Assembly (NCBI GenBank): GCA_934525595.1
Contig: CAKSZJ010000026.1
Coordinates: forward strand, 1 to 38,406
DNA: 38,406 bases
Origin: an uncultured Chiayiivirga sp.
Lineage (GTDB): Bacteria > Pseudomonadota > Gammaproteobacteria > Xanthomonadales > Xanthomonadaceae
Direction: 5' to 3'
Shown here: piece after piece, positions 7,257-16,509 of the stretch
Numbering within the stretch: the first letter of the stretch is position 1
Layout of the letters: each line of letters starts with the position of its first letter
The notes under the pieces: model-generated
The model's database searches: none
Seen by the model: the letters and a program-made list of their open reading frames with translations, nothing else
What the model was told of the DNA's origin: nothing
Program-made: the position numbers and the translations under genes

Positions 7257-8232
7257 CGATCAAACCATGGCCTGCGACGTCGCCGTCGTCGGTTCCTACA
7301 ACCAGGATTTCGTCTGGCGTACCGACCACTTCCCGGTACCGGGTGAAACCCGCCTCGGCGCGTTTTCCACCGGGCCGGGCGGCAAGGGCTTCAACCAGTC
7401 CGTGGCGGCCGTGCGCCAGGGCGCGAGAGTGCTGTTCGTCGCGGCGCTGGGGCGCGATGCGATCGGGCAGGGCGCGGCGGCACTGGCCGATGCCGAGGGT
7501 ATCGATGCGCGCTTGCAGTGGTGCGCAAACCAGGCCAGCGGCAACGCCGCCATCGTGCTCGATGCCGCCGGCCAGAACCTCATCGTGGTCGGCTCCGGCG
7601 CCAACCTCGCGCTTTCGCCCGCGCACGTCGAGGCGCAGCGTGAAGCCATCGGGGCGGCACGCGTCCTGCTGACCCAGCACGAGGTCGCACCCGCCGCCAC
7701 CCGGCGCGCGCTGGAGTTGGCGCGCGCCGCGGGCCTGGTCACCGTGCACAATCCCGCGCCGCCGCTGGCGGGCGAGGACGGCGGGCTGCTGCCGCTGGTG
7801 GACGTGCTGACCCCCAACGAAACCGAGTTCGCGCACCTGCTTTGCTGCTGTGCCGGCCTCACCGTCGACGCCGACACGCTGAGCGCCCTGCCGGACGAGT
7901 CTCTGCATGCCCTGGCGCGGCGCCTGGGCGTGCCCACGGTGGTGATTACCCTGGGCGCGGCCGGCGCCTTCGTCTCGCACGCCGATCCGGCGCGCTGGCG
8001 CGATGCGCGCGCCGCCTATCGCGTTCCCGTCGCTGCGGTGCGGCCGCGCGATACCACCGGTGCGGGCGACGCATTCAGCGGCAGCCTCGCCGCCGCGCTT
8101 GCGCACCTGGGCGATGCGCCCTTCGCCAGCGCCATCGCCCATGCGAGCCGCGTGGCGGGGCTGGCGACCGAATCGCCCGGCGCGGCGAGCGCCATGCCCA
8201 CGCGCGAGGCGGTGCGCGAACGCTTCGGCTGA
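7249..8232 (+). CDS. PfkB-family sugar kinase, ribokinase-like
   Basis: A 327-residue PfkB kinase. It shows the N-terminal GPGGKGFNQSVA sugar-binding motif (ribokinase: GGKGANQAVA), NPAPP and LTPNETE in the middle, and the second signature DTTGAGDAFSG (268-278) with catalytic base Asp274. Ribokinase phosphorylates D-ribose at O5 with ATP. The overlap with the nucleoside permease suggests salvage of ribose released from imported nucleosides, though a nucleoside kinase role is possible. Two in-frame starts exist, ATG 7249 and ATG 7267; the first overlaps the permease stop and the second gives MACDVAVVGSYNQDF, closer to family N-termini. I list the longer form. Confidence 0.82.
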   Translation: MADDQTMACDVAVVGSYNQDFVWRTDHFPVPGETRLGAFSTGPGGKGFNQSVAAVRQGARVLFVAALGRDAIGQGAAALADAEGIDARLQWCANQASGNAAIVLDAAGQNLIVVGSGANLALSPAHVEAQREAIGAARVLLTQHEVAPAATRRALELARAAGLVTVHNPAPPLAGEDGGLLPLVDVLTPNETEFAHLLCCCAGLTVDADTLSALPDESLHALARRLGVPTVVITLGAAGAFVSHADPARWRDARAAYRVPVAAVRPRDTTGAGDAFSGSLAAALAHLGDAPFASAIAHASRVAGLATESPGAASAMPTREAVRERFG

Positions 8233-8253
8233 GCGTCGCGGCGGCGCCGATGG

Positions 8254-8265
8254 GATAATCCGCCC
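8254..8265 (+). promoter_or_regulatory. -10 element directly before dusB (possible leaderless start)
   Basis: GATAAT (8254-8259, five of six) ends 6 nt before the dusB ATG (8266). A start 7 nt after the hexamer would be the A of the ATG. No Shine-Dalgarno sequence lies between, and the -35 region is poor. Confidence 0.5.
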
Positions 8266-9264
8266 ATGCAGATCGGCCCGTATTCCTTCGACACGCCCCT
8301 GGTGCTGGCCCCGATGGCCGGGGTCACCGACAAGCCTTTCCGCTTGCTGTGCAAACGCCTGGGCGCGGATCTCGCGGTGTCGGAAATGACCCTCTCCGAT
8401 CCGCGCCTGTGGGCCACGCGCAAAAGCCGCTGGCGGATGGACCACGATGGCGAACCCGCCCCGGTCAGCGTACAGATCGCCGGCGCCGATCCCGTCGCCC
8501 TGGCCGAGGCGGCGCGCTTCAACGTCGATCACGGCGCGCAGATCATCGACATCAACATGGGCTGTCCGGCCAAGAAGGTCTGCAACGTCTGGGCGGGATC
8601 GGCGCTGCTGCAGGACGAGACGCTGGTGGCGCGCATCCTCGATGCCGTGGTCGCTGCGGTCCAGGTGCCGGTGACGCTCAAGATCCGCACCGGCTGGAAC
8701 CCGGAAAACCGCAATGGCGTGGCGATCGCGCGCATCGCGCAGGAGGCCGGCATCGCGGCGCTGGCGGTGCACGGGCGCACCCGCGCCGAGCACTACCAGG
8801 GGCGGGCCGAATACGACACCATCGCGCGGATCAAGGCGGCGGTTTCGATCCCGGTGCTGGCCAATGGCGATATCGACTCGCCGCTGAAAGCCGCCGAGGT
8901 GCTGGAAGGCACCCGCGCCGACGGCCTGCTGATCGGCCGCGCGGCGCAGGGACGGCCCTGGATCTTCCGCGAGATCGGCCACTACCTGCGCACCGGCGAG
9001 CATCTGGCGCCGCCTCCGCCGACGGAGGTCCGCGAGATCCTGCTCGGGCACCTGGATGCGCTGCACGCCTTCTATGGCGAGGAGCACGGCGTGCGCATCG
9101 CGCGCAAGCACCTGGGCTGGTACGCCAAGGATCATCCCGACGCGGCCGACTTTCGCCGCGCGGTCAATCAGGCGATCTGCTCCAAGGTGCAGCGCCGCCT
9201 CACCGCCGACTGGTTCGAGGCCCTGGCCGAAGGACGCGACCCGCTGCGGGCGCTGGCGGCCTGA
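8266..9264 (+). CDS. dusB: tRNA-dihydrouridine synthase B
   Basis: A 332-residue FMN-dependent enzyme that reduces uridines in the tRNA D-loop. The N-terminus (IGPYSFDTPLVLAPMAGVTD) is that of DusB, and the catalytic Cys100 lies in NMGCPAKKV followed by AGSALL, the DusB signature. FMN and RNA-contact motifs HGRTRAEHYQGRAEYD and LANGDIDS are present, and the C-terminal helical domain with GWYAKDHPDAADFRRAVNQA completes the protein. In many gammaproteobacteria dusB is followed by fis; here it is followed by the convergent rodA, so fis is not linked. The start is fixed by family alignment and has no ribosome binding site (see the -10 element at 8254). It ends 23 bp from the rodA stop, without a T-tract terminator. 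Confidence 0.95.
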   Translation: MQIGPYSFDTPLVLAPMAGVTDKPFRLLCKRLGADLAVSEMTLSDPRLWATRKSRWRMDHDGEPAPVSVQIAGADPVALAEAARFNVDHGAQIIDINMGCPAKKVCNVWAGSALLQDETLVARILDAVVAAVQVPVTLKIRTGWNPENRNGVAIARIAQEAGIAALAVHGRTRAEHYQGRAEYDTIARIKAAVSIPVLANGDIDSPLKAAEVLEGTRADGLLIGRAAQGRPWIFREIGHYLRTGEHLAPPPPTEVREILLGHLDALHAFYGEEHGVRIARKHLGWYAKDHPDAADFRRAVNQAICSKVQRRLTADWFEALAEGRDPLRALAA

Positions 9265-9287
9265 CGCCGTCCGGCAGGCGACCCTCG

Positions 9288-10379
9288 TCAGCCCCGATAT
9301 TTCCGATGCGTGGCCAGAGACATCACGATGCCGAAACTGGCCAGCAGGGTCACGGCCGAGGTTCCGCCGTAGCTGATCAGCGGCATCGGCACGCCGACCA
9401 CGGGCAGGAGCCCGGAGATCATGCCGCCGTTGGCGAGCACGTAGACGAACAGGGTCAGCGCGAGCGAGGCGCCGAGCATGCGGCCGAAGCTGTCGCGCGC
9501 CTCGGCCGCGATCCACAGGCTGCGTCCGATGATGACGAGGTACAGCGCCAGCACCAGGCACACCCCGATGAACCCGAAATCCTCTGCCAGCACGGCGAAG
9601 ATGAAGTCGGTGGTGTGTTCGGGCAGGAACTCAAGGCGCGACTGGGTGCCTTCGCCCCAGCCCTTGCCCCACGGCCCGCCCGAGCCCACCGCGATCTTGG
9701 ACTGGATGATGTTCCAGCCGTCGCCGAGCGGATCGGCCTCCGGGTTCATGAAGGTCAGAAGGCGGCGCTTCTGGTAGTCGTGCAGGAAGTTCCAGCCCAG
9801 CGGCGCGGCGAGCGCGCCCAGCCCCGCGATCAGGCCGATGCGCCACCAGGCCACGCCGGCGAAGAACGCCACGAAGGCGCCGCTGGCGCCGACCAGCATC
9901 GCCGTGCCCAGGTCCGGTTGCAGCGCGATCAGGGCGGTCGGCACGCCGATGATCACGGCGCAGATCGCCAGCGCTCCCCAACGCGGTGGCAGTTCGCGTT
10001 CGCCGAGGAAGGCGGCGGTCATCAGCGGCACGGACAGTTTCATCAGCTCGGCCGGCTGGATGTAGAAGGCGCCGAGATAAAGCCAGTGCCGCCCGCTGCG
10101 CCCGGTGCCGAACACCGGCACCAGCAGCAGGAGCAACAGGGTGGCGCCATAGATCCACGGAGCCCAGAGCCGAAGCCGCGCCGGCGGTACGCGCGCCAGG
10201 GCCAGTAAGGCAAGCAGGCCGGCGCCGTCGCGCACCGCCTGCGAGCGCACCACGGCCATGTCGCCGTTGGAGGCGCTGTGCAGTACCGCCAGGCCGATCA
10301 GCACCAGCGCCAGAAGCGCTCCTGACAGCCAGGGATCCACGCGCGGCAGCGCGACCAGAGTCTGCCAGCGGCGCGGCAT
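9288..10379 (-). CDS. rodA: rod-shape-determining peptidoglycan glycosyltransferase RodA
   Basis: A 363-residue SEDS-family polytopic inner-membrane protein with about ten membrane segments. RodA polymerises lipid II into glycan strands for lateral wall growth together with PBP2. Visible family landmarks are IQPAELMKLSVP, LIALQPDLGTAM with the conserved Asp, YQKRRLLTFMNPEADPLGDGWNIIQS, GWGEGTQSRLEFLPEHTTDFIFAVLAEDFGF and the C-terminal LPVVGVPMPLISYGGTS. Start ATG 10379 lies 5 nt after the mrdA stop, so the two are co-translated. It is the last gene of the mre run. The frame is open further upstream through mrdA in a shifted reading and was not used. Confidence 0.95.
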   Translation of the reverse strand: MPRRWQTLVALPRVDPWLSGALLALVLIGLAVLHSASNGDMAVVRSQAVRDGAGLLALLALARVPPARLRLWAPWIYGATLLLLLLVPVFGTGRSGRHWLYLGAFYIQPAELMKLSVPLMTAAFLGERELPPRWGALAICAVIIGVPTALIALQPDLGTAMLVGASGAFVAFFAGVAWWRIGLIAGLGALAAPLGWNFLHDYQKRRLLTFMNPEADPLGDGWNIIQSKIAVGSGGPWGKGWGEGTQSRLEFLPEHTTDFIFAVLAEDFGFIGVCLVLALYLVIIGRSLWIAAEARDSFGRMLGASLALTLFVYVLANGGMISGLLPVVGVPMPLISYGGTSAVTLLASFGIVMSLATHRKYRG

Positions 10380-10384
10380 GAAGC

Positions 10385-12244
10385 TCACGTCGGATTCCTG
10401 CGCAGCCAGGCATCGACGATGCGCAGCGCCACCGGCGTCGCCACCGAGGAGCCGGACCCGCCGTGCTCCACCACCACCATCACCGCCACCCGGGGCGCCT
10501 CCACCGGCGCGAAGGCGATGAAAAGCGCGTTGTGGCGCTGGGCGAAGGGCAGCTGGTTGACGTTGATCGCCTGATCGCCGCGCCGGCTCACGCGCTGCGC
10601 GGTGCCGGTCTTGCCGGCGACCGTGTAGCCCAGGTCGAACTGGGCCATGACGCCGCGCGCGGTGCCGGTGGGCCCGTGCAGCACCTGCACCATGGCCTGG
10701 GTGACCGCCTGCAGGTTGGCGGGATCCCTCACCACCGGCGGGCCGGGCGCGGGCCACTGCTCGGGAACGGGCGGCGCGTCGAAGCGCGCCTGGGTGGCGC
10801 GCAGCAGGTGCGGCGGATACCTGATGCCGCCGTTGGCGAGCATCTGGGTCGCCTGCGCCAGCTGCAGCGGCGTCACCACCCAGAAGCCCTGGCCGATGCC
10901 GGCGATGACGGTTTCACCCGGATACCAGGGCAGGTTGCGCTGGGCGCGCTTCCACTGCGGGGAGGGAAGCACGCCCGAGGCTTCGCCGAGCAGGTCGATG
11001 CCGGTGGGTTCGCCGAATCCGAACTGCCCCAGATACGCCCCCATCCGCTCGATCCCCATGTCCACCGCGAGCTGGAAGAAATAGGTGTTGACCGACTGCG
11101 CCATGGCTTCGCCGAGGTTGACCGCTCCGTGCCCGCCGCGCCGCCAGTCGCGGTATTCGCGCTCCTGGCCGGGCAGGCGGAAGGCGCCGGTGGACAGGGT
11201 AGTGTCGCGCGGGGTGCGCAGGCCGTATTCGAGTCCGGCCAGACCGACGAAGGGCTTGAGCGTGGAGCCGGGCTCGTAGCCGCCCTGCAGCACGCGGTTG
11301 AACAGCGGCCGCGAGGGCGAATCGAGCAGGGCCGCGTAGGCCGCCTGGCCGATGCCGCTGACGAAGGGATTGGGGTCGTAGCTGGGCAGGCTCGCCAGCG
11401 CCAGCACCTCGCCGTTGCGCGGATCGAGCACCACGGCGGCGCCGGGCTGGCCTTCGAAGGAATCCACCACGGCCTGCTGCAGCTCCGCGTCGATGCTCAG
11501 GTACAGGTCCTGGCCGGCGTGCGCCGGATCGCGGCCGATCACGCGCAGGGTGCGGCCCTCGGCGTTGATCTCGACCTGCTCGATGCCGACCTGGCCGTGC
11601 AGGCGCGATTCGTAGAAGCGTTCGATGCCCGCCTTGCCGATGTGGGTGGCGCCGCTGTAGCGCGCCGGATCGACGCGCGCCAGGTCAGCGGTATCGATGC
11701 GTCCGACGTAGCCGACCACGTGCGCGAACAGCTCGCCATGCGGGTAGTGGCGATTGAGGTAGGGCACTACTTCGACGCCGGGGAATCGGTGGCGGTTGAC
11801 CGCGAATCGAGCCACTTCGATGTCCGAGAGGCGCAGCTTCACCGTCACCGGCTGGAAGCTGCGGCGCGCGCGCGAAGCGGCGATGAAGGTCCGTGCGTCC
11901 TCCTCGCCCAGCTCGATCACCTCGCGCAGCCGCGCGACCATGTCTTCCAGATCCCCGGCGTCCTCGCGCACCACGTCGAGGCGGTAGGCGGGCACGTTGT
12001 CGGCCAGGATCCTGCCGCTGCGGTCGTAGATCAGGCCGCGCGCCGGCACGATCGGCCGGGCCTTGATGCGGTTGGCCTCCGAGCGGGTGTGGAATTCCTC
12101 GTAGCTGAACACCTGCAGCCAGGCGAAGCGCGCCGCCAGCACTGCCAGCAGCGCGAGCACGATCAGGAACGCCACCAGCGCGCGGCGGCGCTGGGTCGTC
12201 GCCTCGACCAGCGGGTTGCGCATCGGGCGTCCGGTCGTGCGCAT
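10385..12244 (-). CDS. mrdA: penicillin-binding protein 2, elongasome transpeptidase
   Basis: A 619-residue class B PBP that cross-links peptidoglycan in the elongation complex with RodA and MreBCD. One N-terminal membrane segment (about 20-42) anchors it in the inner membrane. A pedestal domain with the family segment RGLIYDRSGRILADN follows, then the transpeptidase domain with active-site Ser327 in GSTLKPF, SVN in AQSVNTYFFQLA, and Lys545 in AGKTGTAQ. Start ATG 12244 shares one base with the mreD stop (TGATG) and has GAGGGA about 5 nt upstream; a second Met seven codons in is less likely. Length is near the usual 630 residues. Position directly before rodA is the standard arrangement. Confidence 0.95.
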   Translation of the reverse strand: MRTTGRPMRNPLVEATTQRRRALVAFLIVLALLAVLAARFAWLQVFSYEEFHTRSEANRIKARPIVPARGLIYDRSGRILADNVPAYRLDVVREDAGDLEDMVARLREVIELGEEDARTFIAASRARRSFQPVTVKLRLSDIEVARFAVNRHRFPGVEVVPYLNRHYPHGELFAHVVGYVGRIDTADLARVDPARYSGATHIGKAGIERFYESRLHGQVGIEQVEINAEGRTLRVIGRDPAHAGQDLYLSIDAELQQAVVDSFEGQPGAAVVLDPRNGEVLALASLPSYDPNPFVSGIGQAAYAALLDSPSRPLFNRVLQGGYEPGSTLKPFVGLAGLEYGLRTPRDTTLSTGAFRLPGQEREYRDWRRGGHGAVNLGEAMAQSVNTYFFQLAVDMGIERMGAYLGQFGFGEPTGIDLLGEASGVLPSPQWKRAQRNLPWYPGETVIAGIGQGFWVVTPLQLAQATQMLANGGIRYPPHLLRATQARFDAPPVPEQWPAPGPPVVRDPANLQAVTQAMVQVLHGPTGTARGVMAQFDLGYTVAGKTGTAQRVSRRGDQAINVNQLPFAQRHNALFIAFAPVEAPRVAVMVVVEHGGSGSSVATPVALRIVDAWLRRNPT

Positions 12245-12738
12245 CAGGATCCCTCGCGCATCCGCAGCCGCAGGCGCACGTCGTCGAGCAGCAGGAATAT
12301 CCAGGGCCACAGCACCGCGCCCACCAGGGGCGCGAGCCAGAACGAGGGTGGCGGCCAGCCTTCGCCCGCCAGCGCGCGGATCATCAGCACCACCACCCGG
12401 TCGTTGAGCAGCAGCGCAAGGATCGCCAGCGCCTGCTGCAGCAGGGTGAAGAAGCGCAGCTGGGCGCGGAAGCGCAGCAGGAGGAAGGCGATGACGCACA
12501 GCCGCAGCGCCTGTTCGCCCAGCAAGTTGCCAAACACCAGATCCGCCCCCAGCCCCAGTGCGAAGGCCATGCCCAGGCCGGCGCGCTGCGGCGCCTCCAG
12601 CACCCAGTAGCACAGCACCAGCGCCAGCCAGTTGGGGCGGAACGCGGCGAGGTATTCGGGCAGCGGCCACAGCGCCAGCGCGAAGGCCACCAGGAACGAG
12701 GCCCACAGGACGCCTGCTCCGCCGCGCTGACGGCTCAT
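12244..12738 (-). CDS. mreD: rod shape-determining protein MreD
   Basis: A 164-residue integral membrane protein with about five hydrophobic segments, including LWPLPEYLAAFRPNWLALVL near the N-terminus, which is the most conserved part of MreD. It links MreC and the cytoskeletal MreB to the wall synthases. Size is close to the usual 160 residues. Its start (12738) overlaps the mreC stop by 4 nt (ATGA) and its stop overlaps the mrdA start by one base, so stoichiometric translation with both neighbours is likely. The middle holds LGLGADLVFGNLLGEQALRL, matching the family's conserved G-x-x-x-D-x-x-x-G-x-x-x-G pattern. Confidence 0.92.
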   Translation of the reverse strand: MSRQRGGAGVLWASFLVAFALALWPLPEYLAAFRPNWLALVLCYWVLEAPQRAGLGMAFALGLGADLVFGNLLGEQALRLCVIAFLLLRFRAQLRFFTLLQQALAILALLLNDRVVVLMIRALAGEGWPPPSFWLAPLVGAVLWPWIFLLLDDVRLRLRMREGS

Positions 12739-13658
12739 GGCCGGTCCTCCCCGGAGGCAGGCGGTTCGCGCCGCCGATCCGGCGGTGCCGGCGGGCCGGC
12801 CTGGTCGTCGGCGGCTTCGGGTGCCGTCCAGACCAGCAGCACTTCGCCGCCGCGGTCCAGGCGCGCCGCCGGCCGCGCCTCGGCGACCACGAACAGGCGC
12901 GTGTCGTCGGGGTGCAGTTGCTCGATCGTGCCGACCTTGAAGCCGGCCGGGAAGCGCCCGCCCATGCCCGAGGTTTCCAGCACATCGCCCACCCGCAGGT
13001 CCGCGCTGAGCGGGATGCTCGGCACCTCCAGCCGGTCGGCCCGTCCGGTGCCGTAGGCAATGGCGCGAAGCCCGGTGCGAACCACCTGCACCGGCACCGC
13101 GTGGCTGGGATCGGAGACCAGGATCACGGTCGCGTTCATCGGCGTCACGCTCAACACCTGTCCGACCAGCCCTTCGCCATCGATCACCGCCAGGCCCTCG
13201 GCCACGCCGCGGCGGCTGCCGGCATCGACCACCAGGCGGTGGCGGAACGGGTCGAGGTCGATGTCGATCAGCCCGGCGAGCTGGACGTTGAGTTGCAGTC
13301 CGCGCGTGCCGCCGAGAAGCTCGCGCAGGCGCTGATTCTCCACCTGCACGCTGGCCAGGCGGTCCATGCGGGCATTGGCCAGAAGCAGCTGTTCGCGCAG
13401 CGTGCCGTTTTCCGCCAGCAGCGTGCGCTGCGCGGTGAAGTGGTCCGACAGGGCGCGCGCGAGCTGGGCGGGAGCGCCGGCCAGGCGATAGATCGGGCCG
13501 GTGAGGAGGCCCGCGTAGCTGCGCACCGTTTCCAGATAGCCGCCGCGATGGTCGGCCACCATCAGCACCGCCGCCATCGCCAGATAGGCCAGGAGCTTGA
13601 ATGTCCCCGCGCCGCCCTCGACGAACAGGTTGCCGCTGCTGCTGCCGGACTGGGCCAC
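12735..13658 (-). CDS. mreC: rod shape-determining protein MreC
   Basis: A 307-residue bitopic protein: one membrane segment (about 20-38, LLAYLAMAAVLMVADHRGG), a coiled-coil of heptad character (about 75-115, LAENGTLREQLLLANARMDR and following) and a periplasmic beta-barrel domain (about 120-275) with VVDAGSRRGVAEGLAVIDGEGLVG, the MreC signature. It organises the elongasome in the periplasm and activates PBP2. The C-terminal 30 residues are proline-, arginine- and acid-rich and probably unstructured, which is common in this lineage. The gene starts 42 bp after mreB and overlaps mreD by 4 nt. Confidence 0.95.
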   Translation of the reverse strand: MAQSGSSSGNLFVEGGAGTFKLLAYLAMAAVLMVADHRGGYLETVRSYAGLLTGPIYRLAGAPAQLARALSDHFTAQRTLLAENGTLREQLLLANARMDRLASVQVENQRLRELLGGTRGLQLNVQLAGLIDIDLDPFRHRLVVDAGSRRGVAEGLAVIDGEGLVGQVLSVTPMNATVILVSDPSHAVPVQVVRTGLRAIAYGTGRADRLEVPSIPLSADLRVGDVLETSGMGGRFPAGFKVGTIEQLHPDDTRLFVVAEARPAARLDRGGEVLLVWTAPEAADDQAGPPAPPDRRREPPASGEDRP

Positions 13659-13700
13659 GTCGAACCGCTCCTCACGCTGCGCGGCGGGGCGCGCGTTCGA

Positions 13701-14783
<1,083 letters not shown>

Positions 14784-14785
14784 TT

Positions 14786-14814
14786 AGCCTAGCAACCCGT
14801 GAAAACCGCGGCAA
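14786..14814 (-). promoter_or_regulatory. mreB operon promoter embedded in inverted repeats
   Basis: On the minus strand TTGCCG (complement of 14809-14814) and TAGGCT (complement of 14786-14791) are 17 bp apart, four of six matches each. Two inverted repeats overlap it: GGGTT/AACCC (14781-14798), covering the -10, and AAAACCGC/GCGGTTTT (14802-14825), covering the -35. They could be operators or transcript hairpins. Confidence 0.5.
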
Positions 14815-14981
14815 CATGCGGTTTTTCCAGTGTTAGCGGCCTGTTAACCGCGCCCCGCGCGCGGCCGCGGAAATGCCGGCGCCGCGCGATGCGGCCGGGG
14901 GGGCGGTTCTGCCGGGCGGCATTGCCGCGTAGAATCGGCAGCTTTGCCGGCACGGGCCGGTTCTGCACCGGGGGTTTTTCG

Positions 14982-15917
14982 ATGTCGGCACTGATCTGCG
15001 GCTCGCTCGCCTACGACACCATCATGGTCTTTCCGGACCAGTTCAAGAATCACATCCTGCCCGACAAGGTGCACGTGCTGAACGTCTCCTTCCTCGTGCC
15101 CCGGATGCGGCGCGAGTTCGGCGGCTGCGCCGGCAACATCGCCTACAACCTCAAGCTGCTGGGCGGCGATCCGATCCCGATGGCCACCGTAGGGCAGGAT
15201 TTCGCGCCCTACCGCGAGCATTTCGAGGCCTGCGGAATTTCCCTGGACAGGGTCAAGGAGATCTCCGGCCTCTTCACCGCACAGGCGTTCATCACCACCG
15301 ACCTGGACGACAACCAGATCACCGCCTTCCACCCCGGCGCGATGATGCGCAGCTACGAGAATCACGTGAGGGACGTGCCGGACGTGCGGTTCGGCATCGT
15401 CGGGCCCGACGGCTACGAGGCCATGCTGCAGAATTCGCGCGAGTTCGCCGAGTGCGGCATCCCCTTCATCTTCGATCCGGGCCAGGCCATGCCGCTGTTC
15501 AACGGCGCAGAGCTGACGCAGATGATCGAACAGGCCACCTACGTCACCGTCAACGACTACGAGTCGAGCCTCCTGGAAGAGCGCACCGGGCTGTCGCCGC
15601 GCGCCATCGCCGAGCGCGTGGAGGCCTACATCGTCACCCGCGGCGGCAAGGGGTCGGAGGTCCACACCCGCCGCGGCGAACTGATGATCCCCGCCGCCAG
15701 CGCGATCCGCGTGGTCGATCCCACCGGCTGCGGCGATGCCTATCGGGCCGGCCTCATCTACGGCCTCATGAACGGCATGGACATGCCCACCGCGGGGCGC
15801 ATCGCCTCGCTCATGGGCGCGATCAAGATCGAGCACCTCGGCCCGCAGAACCAGCGCTTCGATTTCGACGGGTTCACCGAGCAGTTCCGCCAGCAGTTCG
15901 GCTACGCGCTGGGCTGA
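14982..15917 (+). CDS. PfkB-family carbohydrate/adenosine kinase
   Basis: A 311-residue PfkB kinase of the adenosine-kinase-like group (SALICGSLAYDTIMVFPDQF; FGGCAGNIAYNLKLLGG as substrate loop; VGQDFAPYREHFEACGI). The ATP/anion-hole signature reads DPTGCGDAYRAG (246-257), so the usual GAGD is GCGD, with catalytic Asp252 kept. Proteins of this type are annotated as adenosine kinase in Lysobacterales and relatives; nucleoside phosphorylation by ATP is the best guess, not shown. A GGGGG run about 7 nt before ATG 14982 may serve as ribosome binding site. The frame is open to 14799 but that part covers the mreB promoter region and reads as noise. It stands alone, convergent with the glycosylase gene 12 bp downstream. 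Confidence 0.8.
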   Translation: MSALICGSLAYDTIMVFPDQFKNHILPDKVHVLNVSFLVPRMRREFGGCAGNIAYNLKLLGGDPIPMATVGQDFAPYREHFEACGISLDRVKEISGLFTAQAFITTDLDDNQITAFHPGAMMRSYENHVRDVPDVRFGIVGPDGYEAMLQNSREFAECGIPFIFDPGQAMPLFNGAELTQMIEQATYVTVNDYESSLLEERTGLSPRAIAERVEAYIVTRGGKGSEVHTRRGELMIPAASAIRVVDPTGCGDAYRAGLIYGLMNGMDMPTAGRIASLMGAIKIEHLGPQNQRFDFDGFTEQFRQQFGYALG

Positions 15918-15929
15918 CGCCCGGCCGGG

Positions 15930-16502
15930 CTACCTGCGCGAGACGAACGGGTTGCCGGCGAGGTAGAAGCGCAGCGGCCTGAGCGCCCAGACGCCGGCGT
16001 AGTCCACCCCGATGCGCGGGCGCGCCACGATGTCGGCCGCGGGCACCGCCGGCGCGGGCGCGATGAAGAGCTCCGCGCCGCACAGGTCGTGGCCGTAATG
16101 CCGCCGGTCGATGCCCATGGCCTTGCAGAGCCGCCCCGGGCCGTTGCTGGCGAAGGGCAGCTCGCCCACCGGTTCGAGCGCGCGCAGCAGCACGGCGGTG
16201 CCCGAGCCTTCCGCCTCGGTCACCACGTTCATGCAGTGGTGCATGCCGTAGATGAGGTAGACATAGGCGTGTCCGGGCGGGCCGAACATGGCCTCGGTGC
16301 GCGCGGTGCGCCCCTTGGACGTGTGTGCCGCCAGATCCTTCGGCCCCAGGTAGGCTTCCACTTCCACGATGCGGCCCACGCGCGTGGTCCCGTCCACCCG
16401 GTGCACCAGATGCTGGCCGAGCAGGGCGTGCGCCACGTCCACCGTGTCGCGGTCGTAGAACGATCGCGGCAGCGCCGTGAGGCGGGCGGGTGATGCGGGC
16501 AT
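15930..16502 (-). CDS. DNA-3-methyladenine glycosylase (AAG/MPG family)
   Basis: A 190-residue base-excision repair enzyme of the Aag/Mpg fold. Visible are FYDRDTVDVAHALLGQHLV, the catalytic glutamate segment VEVEAYLGPKDLAAH, the damaged-base pocket GPPGHAYVYLIYGMHHCMNVV, and SNGPGRLCKAMGIDR. It removes alkylated purines such as 3-methyladenine and hypoxanthine from DNA. Start ATG 16502 lies 7 nt after the pgk stop with GAGG in front, so it is translated from the pgk transcript. The frame continues upstream through pgk in a shifted reading and was not used. Coupling a repair gene to a glycolytic gene is unusual and may only be read-through. Confidence 0.93.
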   Translation of the reverse strand: MPASPARLTALPRSFYDRDTVDVAHALLGQHLVHRVDGTTRVGRIVEVEAYLGPKDLAAHTSKGRTARTEAMFGPPGHAYVYLIYGMHHCMNVVTEAEGSGTAVLLRALEPVGELPFASNGPGRLCKAMGIDRRHYGHDLCGAELFIAPAPAVPAADIVARPRIGVDYAGVWALRPLRFYLAGNPFVSRR

Positions 16503-16509
16503 CGCGGCC

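Noticed and set aside
8349..10208. Plus-strand frame spanning dusB and antisense to rodA
   Set aside because: Crosses two well-identified genes in the wrong frame; composition is low-complexity Arg/Gly/Gln.
14968..14976. T-run before the PfkB gene as a terminator
   Set aside because: The preceding CCGG/CCGG pairing is only 4 bp, and the run sits between ribosome binding site and ATG.
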